Positions 33,781-44,949 are shown, counted from the stretch's first letter. The stretch is 64,000 nt of DNA from Aspidapion aeneum (GCA_963576565.1 OY755038.1:207487013-207551012); one strand, 5' to 3'. The notes: generated from the sequence alone by a model not told the origin. A program made the numbers and translations.

Positions 33781-34850
33781 ATTTTTTTTTTAGAAATCAC
33801 TATAAAATGGTCTAAAATTATCATTTTTCAAAAAACTTCGTAGTTTTAAGAAAGGTGGTAAAACGTACCAGACCCCTGAAAAGTGTTGCAGTCTAGGACA
33901 ACTGGGCGCCGCCAACTCGTCGCCACCAACTGGGCGGCAGGCCAACTGGGCGCCGGGCCAACTTGACGCCGAGCCAACTGGGCGCCGGACTAAAATATTT
34001 TTTCTTGATAAAATGTGCAGATGAAAAACAAACTTAAAAAAATTAAAATGGCGCATCCAAAATGGCGGACTTTCTTATTTATGCATCGATAAGTATCGAA
34101 TATGGAACTTGGCGGTGTTTCAAGTCGCAGAACACTACACCTACCAAATTTCAACACTCGACTTAATAGATGTTGAAAGTTTTGTATAAAATAATATTTA
34201 TTTTGTTTTTATCTACACATTTTATCGAAAAAAAAATAGTCCGGCGCTGAGTTGGCCCGGCGCCCATTAGGCCCGGCGTGGCGCCGACTTGGCCCGGCGC
34301 CCGGTTGTCCCATTCCGAATTGAAATTTTTAGTTCCGAAATTTAATCTGACTCGAGTATAACTTGTAGTCCACCCAAGAAAAGAAGAGTTGAAGAAGACC
34401 CTTGTTCAAAGAAAGAAAATATTTTACCTGGAAGGTACAACATTTGTAAAGTTCTAAGATGAAAACAATAATTTTAATACATCCACTGCACTTAGCATGC
34501 TTAGAAATTCTTTTTACTCTTTTTTTTTTACTGAAGAGAATTTTGTAAACACACACAAGTAAGTATTCATGAATTATTTATTATTCAAACAGAAAATTGT
34601 TGATAAAAAAATTCTAGTGGAATTCAAAATTTTTATTTTGCGCCGCCACTGCCCTTTTTTATCCAAGACAAGCAAATAGAATATTTTTGCGATGTTGCAT
34701 GTTTCCGGACTCACCAAACCGAAATTCTATTTTTATCCCTATTTTGCTCATTAAATTCTTACTTGTATTTGGTCAATTGCGATAAAAGCTTGATATAATG
34801 GCAATTTTGGCCCATGCCGGGTCTACCCGTAGGGTATAGAAGTCAATGGT
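33781..34850 (+). repeat. 830-bp dispersed repeat, copy 2, with inverted GC-rich minisatellites
   Basis: 34080-34850 matches copy 1 (7150-7985). 33895-33990 carries GCCAACTGGGCGCCGGGCC-like units in the orientation opposite to those at 34230-34320 (GGCCCGGCGCC), forming an inverted pair around 34075. The right end, TATAGAAG, abuts a LINE fragment. No protein is encoded. Confidence 0.7.
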
Positions 34851-34940
34851 CTCAATTAACCCAAAACTCGATAATCTACCGCAGTATTAAAATTTTTAAT
34901 AAGCTTCCAAATAGACTCAAAAGCATTCACTCGGAAAATA
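34851..34940 (+). pseudogene. LINE C-terminal fragment, 5' piece
   Basis: In one frame it reads IIYRSIKIFNKLPNRLKSIH and then SEN, a typical C-terminal segment of Jockey/CR1-group LINE proteins (FNKLP). The frame resumes at 35712, beyond an inserted element. Upstream sequence is replaced by the dispersed repeat. Confidence 0.7.
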
Positions 34941-35495
34941 CTCTGCCAATCTATGGGCACCTAAGCTCACACTGGGTACTGTAGTTATAGTGTACGTGTG
35001 AGCTAATATAACTAAAAACTGAAATATATTTATTGAACTCCAGACTTAATTACCTTTCGTTTGATACCACACAAGCCATGTTTTGACTTAAACTTTAATT
35101 TTTCAAATCTACCCCCACCTTTTTTTAAACTAAAATGTATTTTGATTAACTCCAGACTCAATTACCTTTCGTTTGATATCACACACGCCATACTTCCACA
35201 TAAACACTAATTTTTTTAATTTACCCCCACCCTTTTTTTAAAAGTAAAATGTATTTTATTTAACTCGAGATGCAATTACCTTTCGTTTGATATCACACAA
35301 GCCATATTTTTACATAAACTTAATTTTTGAAATCTACCCCCACCCTTTTATTGTTGCTTGGATTTTGTTCATTTTTAAATGGGACCATCTCGAGCCAAAA
35401 CCCAGCTTAGGTACCAAATTTCATTAGAATCGGGCTAGCGGTTTTTGAGTTATGCGCGTTGGTCGTTACAGACAGACATACAGACAGACAGACAT

Positions 35496-35571
<76 letters not shown>

Positions 35572-35711
35572 CACAACAAAAAAGTTTCAAAATCATCTGA
35601 AACGCAAAGATATATAAAAAATTTTGAAATCGGAGTAACTTTTTTTTTCTCGAAAAAATTAGGATCACTATAGCTCACACTACTATAGTATAGTATATGT
35701 GTGAGCTAAAA
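34941..35711 (-). mobile_element. hairpin-ended (GTCT)n element, copy 2, inserted in a LINE
   Basis: Inverted relative to copy 1 with the same two terminal hairpins, three GGGTGGGGGTA blocks and a longer (CAGA)n tract (35469-35571, about 25 units). It begins CTCTGCCAAT and ends GTGTGAGCTAAAA. The interrupted LINE frame shows that no target bases were duplicated and that the insertion lies between A and T. Confidence 0.8.
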
Positions 35712-36285
35712 TATTTAGGGTTAAGGTAAAAGATTTGCTATTGGAGAAGGCATATTATAGTCTTAATGAATTTTTCGAGGACCAGTTATAGGATAATTGA
35801 CAAATATATTTAAACATTAAATTTTTTTTTTTACTTGTGTATGTACCAGATTGTTCTGTTTGTTGTTTCTTGTGTTTTATATCTAACTTTAGCATATTTT
35901 ATTTTTAACATATTTTGACGTTTTAACATATTTTAACATGATTTGACATATTTTAATATGTTTTTACGTATTTTAACATATTTTAACATATTTTAATTTA
36001 ATGGTCAAAGAATTTCGTTGTATTTCGATAATAGTAAGTGAATAGGTGTGATAGGTGGAAAGAGAGCATATTTGCATAGGAGAAATATTTAAATAAAAAA
36101 AAAATATATCGCGAAATTTATAGACTGTTACACTATTTTAAATGACTATTCCGTACCTCAACTTAGACTTGTAAGCAAGTGTTTATCTTATATTTACAAT
36201 TAAGGACCATTTTTTGCTTTGTCTGTAAAACTCTACTTTTTTGACAATAAAGCATAATTTGATTTGATTTGATTTGATTTGTATG
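35712..36285 (+). pseudogene. LINE C-terminus, 3' UTR and (TTGAT)n tail
   Basis: The frame continues from 34940 as FRVKVKDLLLEKAYYSLNEF, then FEDQL and a stop. The 3' UTR includes a TTTTAACATAT minisatellite (about 35885-36000) and ends AATAAAGCATAATTTGATTT in a short TTGAT repeat (36258-36285). Simple-repeat tails of this kind are usual for CR1/Jockey/I-type LINEs. This is the only LINE 3' terminus in the window with its tail intact. Confidence 0.75.
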
Positions 36286-36641
36286 TGTTTGTATTCGTGT
36301 TTAAACCAGCATGTAGGCAATGGCGGATGCGCTATATAGTTAGTTCGAATCTAACTCTTTACTTTTATCGTTGTACTCTCCATCAAACAACGCTTTCATT
36401 TACTGGAACCAAATTCTATGCACCGTAGATGTTATGTCGCATGCTAATTACGAAATATAGAAAGAGAGGACGACATGTTCCAATAGAGTTTTACAGTACA
36501 TAGAATCTGAACCTTCCTTCGGCACCGCGCTTATACAAAAACTAGCCTCGGTGCCGCCCGCACCCCTGTGATGCTCCCTGCGTCCACGGTTCGCGTTGCT
36601 TGTTAGAGCAGCTCACGCGCACTTTTAATTAGTGCGCTTCG
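36286..36641. other. no gene; GC-rich patch
   Basis: A GC-rich segment (36520-36620) with TCGGCACCGCGC and GCCTCGGTGCCG is similar in character to 1180-1300 but is not an obvious copy. The 8 bases before 36642 are the target duplication of the next element. Confidence 0.4.
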
Positions 36642-37230
36642 TAGTTATGTGCAACGATTACTTTTCCAAGTATCGAGTAGATACTGATACTTCCTATTCG
36701 TGTATCAGATATATTGTATTCGGTACTAAGTAATCATTATATTATCGGTAAATCCAATAAATACTAAGTAGAATTGAAATTTTAAGTAGTAAGTATGCAA
36801 AAAATGAAAATATTGTATAATATGTATTTTACATGTTTGTAGTTTCTTTATTACGAAAATGTAGATATATTAATCTGGGGAATTTTGTTCAAAATCTGGC
36901 AACTTTGCAAATACATTCTGGGGAAAATACATTTCTGAGCCTGACAACAATGCGCCAGATAAGCCGCCCCGCTAGACATAACACTTCAACCTATTGAATC
37001 AAATAATCAGATATTTAAGTAAATAAATATCGGTCCAAATGATTACAAGTACTACAAACTCGTTACTCATACGGCCGATGCCAATACGATTGATACGACA
37101 GTAACACTACGGCTTCGGTCCCATTCAGGATTCGAGTAACGAGTATTTGGCGTCGAAGGATTCGATTACTTCGAATCCGTCCATGTATCAGATATTAAAG
37201 TATCGAGGAGATAGTATTTGCACACCACTA
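36642..37230. mobile_element. hAT-like element, 589 bp, TAGTGGTGTGCAAA-type ends
   Basis: The left end TAGTTATGTGCAACGATTAC and the right end (complement TAGTGGTGTGCAAATACTAT) are imperfect inverted repeats, and inner GTATCGAG/CTCGATACT blocks pair as well. The flanks are GCGCTTCG (36634-36641) and GCGCTTAG (37231-37238), an 8-bp duplication with one mismatch. It is non-autonomous. It abuts the truncated LINE that follows. Confidence 0.8.
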
Positions 37231-37238
37231 GCGCTTAG

Positions 37239-38756
37239 ACAACTTGGCATTAAAAAATAAATCTAGCTCAGGTATAGATGGTTTTTCAAACAACATTGGT
37301 AAATACTGCATGGAGCAATTTAAGGTACCTCTCACTTGCTTGGTGAACTCTTCACTTGAGTGTGGTATTTTCCCAGAAGGCTTAAAATATGCCATAATTA
37401 AACCTCTTTATAAAAAAGGAGATCGCGAGTTTCTAGATAACTATAGACCCATCAGCTTAATATCAGTCTTTTCAAAAATACTCAAGATTGCCATGTGCAC
37501 AAGACTAATTTCATTTTTCAATAAACATCAGCTTTTTAGTAATTCTCAACATGGGTATTTGAAAAGCAAAAATATTAATACTGCAATCTTTGACTTTGTA
37601 GACTTCATAGATAACTCCCCTGAAGAGAAGAATACTGCCATGGGGATCTTTCTAGACCTGTCAAAAGCTTTTGACAGCCTAGATCATAAGATCCTGCTGG
37701 ATAAGTTAGAAAAATATGGTATAAAAGGTCCTGCTTTGAATTGGATTGAATCTTATTTATTTAATAGAAAGCAAAAAGTTTTGGTAGAAAAAGAACGGAA
37801 AAAATTTTACTCGGAAGAGGGGCACACAAAAAACAGGAATACCACAAGGGAGTTGTATTGGACCACTGTTGTTTCTATTCTATATAAATGACATTGGAAA
37901 CGAAGTAAAAGAAACAGATGTCAACCTTATAAATTTCTCTGACGACACTAATTTGGTGGTTAAAGGAAAAGTACTGCAAGATTTAATTGGAAAAACAGAA
38001 ATAGCTCTGGATAGGTCAAGGGAATGGTTCTTGAAAAATAAATTGTTGCTGAATGAGGAAAAAACACACTACATATGTTTTAGAACAAGACAAAGAAATA
38101 ACAATGATACAGTCACTATCAACAATAAAGACATAGCGCTAGATGAAAACACTAAATTTTTGGGCATTCATATAGACCAGAACCTTGATTTTAATAAGCA
38201 CATAGAAGAGTTGAATAAGAGACTAAATAGATCAATTTACTCATTTAGAGTTGTAAAAACATATTTAAATCGAAATACCCTAATGACCATATACCACGCA
38301 AACTTTGAATCATTATTAAGATATGGAGTAGCTTTTTGGGGGGGAGCCAGCGGTCTTGAGGCTGTCTTTCTGACACAAAAAAGAGCTATTCGAACCATAT
38401 TAAATATGAAAATAACAGAATCTTGTCGGGGTAAATTTAAGGAACTTAATATTTTAACAGCTCCGGGCCTGTACATCTATGAATGTTTTTGGTTTATGTT
38501 TAAGAACAAGAATAATTTTGAACAATTTAAAATTAAGCATAATCACAATACAAGAAATGAAAACTATAGCTTCCCATCACACAGACTGACACTTACAGAA
38601 AAATTACCTAAGTATTCAGCTATTAAGTTCTTTAATTTGCTTCCTATATAGCTGCAGAAGGAAAACGACTTTTTGAGGTTTAAAAAAGCTTTATTTAACA
38701 TAATTTTAAACATAGAGCCTTATAATTTGTTGAAAATAAAAATAAATTCGACTTGA
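37239..38756 (+). pseudogene. LINE reverse transcriptase pseudogene, Jockey/CR1-like, FSDD variant
   Basis: The RT blocks run in order: KSSSGIDGFSN, NYRPISLISVFSKIL, FLDLSKAFDSLDHKILL, GIPQGSCIGPLLFLFYIND, and INFSDDTNLVV as the catalytic box, with Ser where Ala is usual. The C-terminal region includes KFLGIHIDQNLDF and FWGGASGLEA. Defects: a frameshift near 37822; TAG at 38649-38651, after which the frame stays open to TGA at about 38754. The endonuclease and N-terminal RT are absent (5' truncation). The family differs from the LINE at 22272-25059. Confidence 0.85.
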
Positions 38757-38799
38757 TAAGTACGTTAATTGGTATTTTTAATATTTTGTATTGTCAATT

Positions 38800-38962
38800 T
38801 TTTTCGACCTTTTGTACTTTCGACCTTTTGAACTTGCAATCTTATTTTTTCGACCTTTTGAGCTTTCGACCTTTTGTACTTTCAATCTTATTTTTTCGAC
38901 CTTTTGGACTTTCGACCTTTTGTACTTTGGACCTTTTGTACTTTCGACATTTTATCCGCCGC
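38800..38962 (+). repeat. TTTCGACCTTTTGTAC minisatellite
   Basis: About nine 15-16-bp units are grouped in a longer repeat of roughly 55-60 bp with AATCTTATTTT spacers. It sits about 45 bp after the LINE frame ends and may be part of its 3' region. Two overlapping open frames here are translated repeat. Confidence 0.8.
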
Positions 38963-39104
38963 CCAGTGAACTGACCCTACCTAGAAATTAATTAAATTTT
39001 GCATATGCCAATTATTAGAAAAAAGAATAAATATGCATTTTCTAGTTATTGGCACCCCTGCCAATTACTAGCATTTTACGTTATAATTAAACCAGTAGTC
39101 GGCA

Positions 39105-39159
39105 TTAGAGTCCCTGTATGTGCGGAATTCCGCCAATATTTGTCACATACAGGGACTCT
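39105..39159. mobile_element. 55-bp palindromic mini-element with 8-bp target duplication
   Basis: TTAGAGTCCCTGTATGTG and CACATACAGGGACTCT form inverted ends around a 20-odd-base centre (CGGAATTCCG lies within it). The flanks AGTCGGCA (39097-39104 and 39160-39167) are identical. The ends match the element at 1393-2074 and the solo end at about 9450. Confidence 0.8.
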
Positions 39160-39839
39160 AGTCGGCACCACCTGTTTTAAATAAATATATTTTTAACAAA
39201 ACTAAGGATAAATTACTCTAAAATAATAAAAAAACATTATTTTTTTGAACAAAATAACATAAAGCTCTATATTTAAGACAACTTAAATGATATCATAAAA
39301 CCAAAATTTTGGTTACCTTAGCGTTTTAAACAAAAATCACATTGTTCTAAAACATGCACCTGTTTAACACCATTTTTCTTTCGACGCGTGCACCGCAGCA
39401 TCATACATTAAACTGATTTAATAGAGGTAATGTTTGCGGATTTTAATTACGCAGGAAATTTAAAACTATTATTATTCTTACCTTAAATAAATCGCATTAA
39501 AAACCAAAGTGCCAATAACTGGTTGGAGTGCTGGGTACTGGGTAGCTTACCCTATATTCCTACAGAAACCACACCAGGTTATCGAGAGTCCCAGTGCAGT
39601 TCCTCCAGTGCATTTTTAAAAACTTTACAGGAGAAGCGAAAAACTGTAGTTAACTGCAATGAGAGCTGATTTTTAAAAAACTTTTACTAAGAAAAGTATT
39701 TTCTTAAGTGTTTAGAATTTTTTTACAACCTCAACTGCTTCTCGATATATGGCATCACCTGTCCGATCATAATGATGTCGAAAAACCAAAGTCGAAAAAG
39801 TTTTCACTTACGAGGTACTGCACTTGGACCTTGTTATAT

Positions 39840-40065
39840 AGATCACAAGAAGGTAAGGTCGGAGTAAGGTAAGGCCAGGTTAGGTTTCGGTATAGACAGC
39901 TCAGTTTAGGTCAAGTTAGTAGAGAAGGTTTTAGTAAGGTCAGGTCAGTTTTAGTCCGTTCAATCGGTTTTAGCTACCAAACAGAAACCAAACCAGATTG
40001 GATTGGAAGAAGGTTGGGTCGGCTTTAGGTAAGGCCAGGTTAGGTTCCCATGAGTTTAGCTCAAG
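39840..40065 (+). repeat. degenerate AAGGTCAGGTTAGGTT repeat
   Basis: Loose repeats of GGTAAGGCCAGGTTAGGTT and GGTCAGGTCAG occur (two near-copies at about 39871 and 40031). This may be a decayed relative of the telomere-like array. No gene lies in the surrounding 39168-40070. Confidence 0.5.
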
Positions 40066-40079
40066 TGAAAAAGTTTAAA

Positions 40080-40240
40080 GGTACTGTGGGTATTGGAATA
40101 ATATGTACCATATGGAAATAATATGCATATGTGTTTGAAAGCAACCAATCAGGATATCTATTCTTAAGGACCGCGAGAACTTATGTTTGCATCGTGTATT
40201 GGCAATTACCGTGTATATTGGAATATTATTTATATGGAAA
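40080..40240. repeat. dispersed repeat, ATTGGAATATTA family, inner duplicate
   Basis: GTGGGTATTGGAATAATATG and GTGTATATTGGAATATTATT flank AACCAATCAGGATATC. This is the same family as 8690-9040 and 31645-31925. Confidence 0.55.
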
Positions 40241-40839
40241 ATTAATGTTACTGTCACTTTCTGCACAAGAAGCATGTCCCAACCCTTAATGACCGTCGCA
40301 CAGTGTATCGATATGGGAAAAAAGTGGACATCTGGGTATAAAGACAACATTGAAAAGTACTTTTTTTTTTCATCATCACAAATTGGCAATACCCTAGGCT
40401 ATGTTGGTTCGTATTTTTCTTTTTTTTTTAACATTAAGTTTTCAAATAAATTTAATTAAAACTGGCCCGTCCGTAAGTCACAAAAATTTATTCAAAAAAG
40501 TTGTTCATTTAAAAAAATAAATTACTACAAAAGTATTAGTTATTTAAAAATAATTTTTTGTATGCATAATCTTTACACCTTTAGGAAATTATTTCTGTAA
40601 TTTTTTTGAAAAATTATGCAGTAAGTACACGGGTAACGTTTTTCTTTCTTTCTTTTCTTTTTTTTTTCAAAGTTTAAGTTTCCGTGGACTTTAAATTTTT
40701 TTTTTAAATTTGTATAAGTTGGCATATATCTTGTTTGACAGAGCCACCTTTAGAGAAGAAAAGCGGAAATTTTGTATTTGCTAATATTTGCTATTCTTAG
40801 AAAAAAAATGGTTTTATTTCACATGCTCCAACGGTATTT

Positions 40840-41108
40840 ATTAGCTCACACTACTACTAAACTATAGTAGTGTGAGCTACGGTGATCCTACTTTTTTCAA
40901 GAAAAAAAAGTTGCTCCGATTTCAAAAATTTTTATAAATCTTTGGGTTTTAGATGATTTTGAAACTTTTTTGTCTCGCCGTCTGTCTGTATGTATGTCTG
41001 TCGCAAAGATATCTAAAAAAAATTGAAATTAGAGCAACTTTTTTTTCTCGAAAAAATTAGGATCACCATAACTTACACTACTATAGTATAGTAGTAGTGT
41101 GACTAAAA
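40840..41108. mobile_element. head-to-head foldback of two hairpin-element left ends
   Basis: 40840-40990 matches the left end of the hairpin-ended element (TTAGCTCACAC hairpin, GGTGATCCTA, GATTTTGAAACTTTTTTGTC) up to its GTCT microsatellite. 41005-41108 is the same end in reverse complement. The right end and the 119-bp blocks are missing. Junction at the microsatellite. Confidence 0.75.
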
Positions 41109-41770
41109 TGTTTCACTATATCCAAAAGCGCAGGAATTATTAGATGATATGAATATGGAAGTAGGAGATGAGTATAATGATTCGGATTAACATTATTTAG
41201 AACTAGGTAAAGAAATGCTGTTTTATTTTTAGTAGGCCTTAAATCTGGAATTTTTTTTGTTTCCAAATAAAATTATACCACAATCTGTGTAAAAATAAAT
41301 TAAAAATATACTATAAAACAAATATGTTCGCTCAATTTTATCAATATTCATGATTATTATACCAATGCAAACATTTGCTAATTTAAAATAATTTTTTTTC
41401 AATTTCGTCACACTGTGCGTCGGCGTCGGTGGGAGGTACCAAAAATATATCCCACGTTCAAAACAGGGGAGGAAGAAGATAATTTGAAAACAGTAAATTA
41501 TATAATAATCGCCTCCGCCGCTGTTTCTCTTAGAAAAAATTTTCAATACAATACAATGTGCAATATCGTAATGCATAAGTGGTATTTTCTCAACTTCAAG
41601 CCCACGTTAATGCTATGTTTATTCTTCGGATATGTATAACTTACAACAACACTTCTTTCGGAGATAATGCTACAAGTCAATCTTGACAGAAAAATAAATT
41701 TAAGGCAAAGGCGTCAACAAAGAACCGATTTCTAGATTTGTTTTTAAATTTATTCTAATACTTTTTCATT
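41109..41770. other. no gene supported
   Basis: Two overlapping antiparallel open frames (41229-41576 minus, 41415-41639 plus) have no domain. A TCACACTGTGCGTCGGCGTCGG patch lies near 41408. I see nothing else. Confidence 0.4.
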
Positions 41771-42003
41771 ACTTAATTCTACGCAAAAAAAATTGCTATT
41801 ATTATGGCTAAAAAAAATTAGGCTACCTACCTTGCTTTTGGAATAATAATGTAGGTACATATATATACATTATGACAAAAAAATTTATTAGAAAAAATTA
41901 AATCTTTGTCATAATGTTCATTAATATTCCAAAACCAAGGCAGGTAGCCTAATTTTTTTAGCCATAAAAATAGCTATTTTTCTTGCGTAGAATCAAGTAA
42001 GAT
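41771..42003. mobile_element. 230-bp foldback MITE
   Basis: The ends ACTTAATTCTACGCAA and TTGCGTAGAATCAAGT enclose arms of about 90 bp, including GCCTAATTTTTTTAGCCATA and its complement and CCTACCTTGCTTTTGGAATA. Non-coding. Confidence 0.75.
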
Positions 42004-43022
42004 AGTCCATTTTAAAATATATTTTAAAACTTATAAAATAATTACAATAACTTAAAAAAATAATGTGACAATTTTTTTTGTTTTTTCTTTTTTTTACATG
42101 TTTTTAAATGACAAATATAACCTTTTTTTATTTCGCTAAAAAGTATATCTCAGTGCCAAAGACTGAGTACCAGCAGAACTGGATACGATGATTTTCTGAA
42201 GGAGAAATTTCATTTAAAAATAAAGTGTTTTTGAGCGGAAAAAACAAATATCTTAGAAACTTCTTAATTTTTTTGTTTGTAAAATATTGTAGACATTTAG
42301 CACCCAAAGAGCTCTACTTTTACCAAGTTTTGTTAAACTGACATTATTTTTGCAAAAATAAAAAACAAAAATTAAAAAAAATTACGGTTGTTAAAATTTT
42401 TCTCGAAAATTTGGAGGTTATCTAAAAAATGACATTTACAAAAGTTTTAGACATTTTCATTGCCTATGACTTTTCTCTATGTCACTTTTTTCTTCGAAGT
42501 CAATTTTGCTTGAAATCGCAACAATACGATTCTCTGCCCCTTTTTACCCCCCCCCCCCCCAAACCTACCCCGCAACGCCCCTGCTCACGCATTTTTTTTA
42601 ACTTTGTTTTTCGCCGCTATACAATTTCCAATATATGGTAATTCCACTGACCTGCCAAAACACGCCCATAGTTTTTTCGTCACTTTTCGTTTTCTACGTA
42701 TTACAGTGTTGCCTGCGGCTTGATACAGGAAATTTCTAAGATTTCGCGAATTTGGCCATTTATCAATGGGGATAAGTCTTAAATTTCTTTGGACTTTATT
42801 GGGGTATTGTATCACATATCACCACACGCAATTTAAAAAACAATTTACTTAATTCAGAGCCCCGTTTAAATGTAGTTTCGGTAAAACTGCAAAACTGTAA
42901 AAAAATTCAAAAAAATAACACTTTTTGCAGAACTGCTAGACATCACAAAAAAAAACGAAATGGGTACATTTCTTGGCGAATGAAACGAAGTTTGTTGATT
43001 CAATGTACACAATAATAATATA
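42004..43022. other. no gene supported; poly-C tract
   Basis: AT-rich with a 14-C run at 42547-42560. The 76-codon minus frame (42585-42815) has a mixed composition but no domain or splice context I can defend. Confidence 0.4.
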
Positions 43023-43677
43023 CAAGGTGACAATTTGAAAAGGATCCACCTGGATTTTCTCGAATATTATCAGGAAATTAAAAAAACGCCGAAACACGTC
43101 GATTTTGTTTGCAAGGGGGACACTTTTTGGCTCTCTCGAAATTTTTGTAGCACGAACCCCCTTTGAGGGGTATACTTTACCCCTATATTTTGAATCGGGA
43201 AAGTGGGTCTAGTGATACCTTGTTTTGAAGCTCTCTTGAATATCTTTACAACCGTGTGACAATTTCGAAAATCCATCGATTAGTTTTTGAGATATTTGCT
43301 TTCAAATTTCCAAATTTAACATGGAATAATAATATAAAAATTAAATCCGAAAAATATAAAATTCTTATTAAATTTTTATTTTATCACTCCATGTTAAATT
43401 AATTTTGAAGGCAATTATCTCAAAAACTAATGGATAGATTTTTACACGGTTGTAAGGACATTCAAAGGGCCTTCAAAACAAGGTATCACTAGACCCACTT
43501 TCCCTATTCAAAATATGGTAAGTATACCCCTCGAAGGAGGTTCGTGCTAAAAAAAATTCAAGATAGCCAAAAAGTGTCCCCCTTGCAAATAAAATCGACG
43601 TGTTTCGGCGTTTCTTTAATTTCCTGATGATATTCGAGAAAATCCAGGTGGATCCTTTTCAAATTGTCACCTTGTTG
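43023..43677. mobile_element. 655-bp giant foldback, ~300-bp arms
   Basis: Left CAAGGTGACAATTTGAAAAG and right CTTTTCAAATTGTCACCTTG are inverted. The arms stay similar almost to the 50-bp centre near 43350, sharing GGATCCACCTGGATTTTCTC, GTCGATTTTGTTTGCAAG-like and CTAGTGATACCTTGTTTTGA. The mirror-image open frames at 43070-43276 and 43558-43821 arise from the two arms. Arm divergence of roughly 10-15% suggests age. No target duplication is clear. Confidence 0.8.
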
Positions 43678-43766
43678 AACACTTAAAGACCATTTCATAA
43701 TATTAATGTTCAAGTACATTGAATGTTTTAATACCTTCTTCGTTCCGTATATAGAATATAGGCAAT

Positions 43767-44640
43767 CAGGGGCGGCTACTGCATAAGGGCTGCAGAGCTG
43801 CAGAACCCCCAAAATGTTCACATTATTTGACTATTTTTCAGCCGCTGCTATTTTTCTAATATAATTATTTTATTTCTAAAATTATTGGAATAGCAGTATA
43901 TTTTCGGTCCGGAGTATGACGCCGCGCGCCGTCGCCGAAGGCCGCATTTCACAGTCGGTCAAATGAAGTTATTGCCATTGTTGCGCAGCTAAATTGCAAC
44001 ACAACGTAGATCTGTGCTCGGCTAGGAGCCCCTTCCTTCGCCCCGCACCGCACTTGCTCCTGGGTTTAGATAGCGAAATCTAGGCAAAAATAGAGCTGCA
44101 AAACTTGCAGTTCCAGTACAATTCTGGGCGGGCGGGCTCAGCGTTGTGTGCTTGCAGGCGCATTTATTTATTTAGAAGACGCCAAACGCATGAGCTGGAG
44201 GTTATGGTCGTGTTTGTCGTTTGTTTTTGTATAATTGTGTCACAATTAATGTGGTGGATAATTTAATTAATGTAAAAATTAAAATTAAAATTTAAAAATT
44301 ATATTAGTGAGTTAAATGTGAAGTTAAATTTAAATACATTTAAGTATACCTACAAACTTATTCGAGTACTGCCCAAAAGTGTACAAGTACGAGTTCTCAG
44401 ATGTCTAGAAAATACGTGCAGGCAAAACATTGGTGAGTACATACTATGCTAAGGTAGTAAATGTGAATTAAATCTTTTGTAAAAACGCTATATTTTCCTA
44501 GGCATTGTAATTTTTGCCAAACCAAACTTGGCAATTTTTTACTTTTTATAATAGACACGTGATCTGGAGACTGTAAAAAATAGCATTTTTTATACCCTAT
44601 CGGCAGAACTCACAAACTTTACTGTCACGAGCCGCCACTG
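43767..44640. mobile_element. hAT-like element, 874 bp, exact 8-bp target duplication
   Basis: It starts CAGGGGCGGCTACTG and ends CGAGCCGCCACTG, with short inverted ends of hAT type. The flanks are identical TAGGCAAT (43759-43766 and 44641-44648), the 8-bp signature of hAT insertion. The interior has a GC-rich 250 bp and an AT-rich remainder, with no transposase frame. This is the cleanest insertion in the window. Confidence 0.85.
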
Positions 44641-44754
44641 TAGGCAATCCAAGTTAGAAGTGTTTTTCGATTTATCGTAAAAACAACAATTTAACTCGCT
44701 ACCGGCATTCGGCAGCGTTCAATTTAAAAACCTGCAAACCCGTAACCAAAATGT

Positions 44755-44948
44755 AGTGTAGCCTACCAAGCCTAAATTTTTTAAAGCATTTTTTGACATA
44801 TTTTATAAATAAAAAAATAAAGTAGCATAAAATAATGCATCATGGGGTCTTGCTCCCCCAAGGCTCTCGGCCCCCCAAGGCTCTCGGCCCCCCCAAGGCT
44901 TTCGCCCGCCCCCCTCAAGACATATTCCTGGGTGCGCCACTGAGTGTA
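44755..44948. mobile_element. possible hAT-like fragment ending GGTGCGCCACTG
   Basis: The right end reads CCTGGGTGCGCCACTG and is followed by AGTGTAG, which also occurs at about 44754. Triplicate CCCCCAAGGCTCTCGGCC units lie inside. A related end, GGGCGCACCCAGGTGGGG, occurs at 27822. The left terminus lacks a CAG, so this may be truncated. Confidence 0.4.
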
Positions 44949-44949
44949 G

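Noticed and set aside
41229..41639. Two overlapping antiparallel open frames
   Set aside because: No domain, and overlap on opposite strands is typical of chance frames.
43070..43821. Two frames sharing EIK.TPKHVDF.CKGDTFWLS
   Set aside because: The shared peptide comes from the two inverted arms of one foldback, not from a gene pair.
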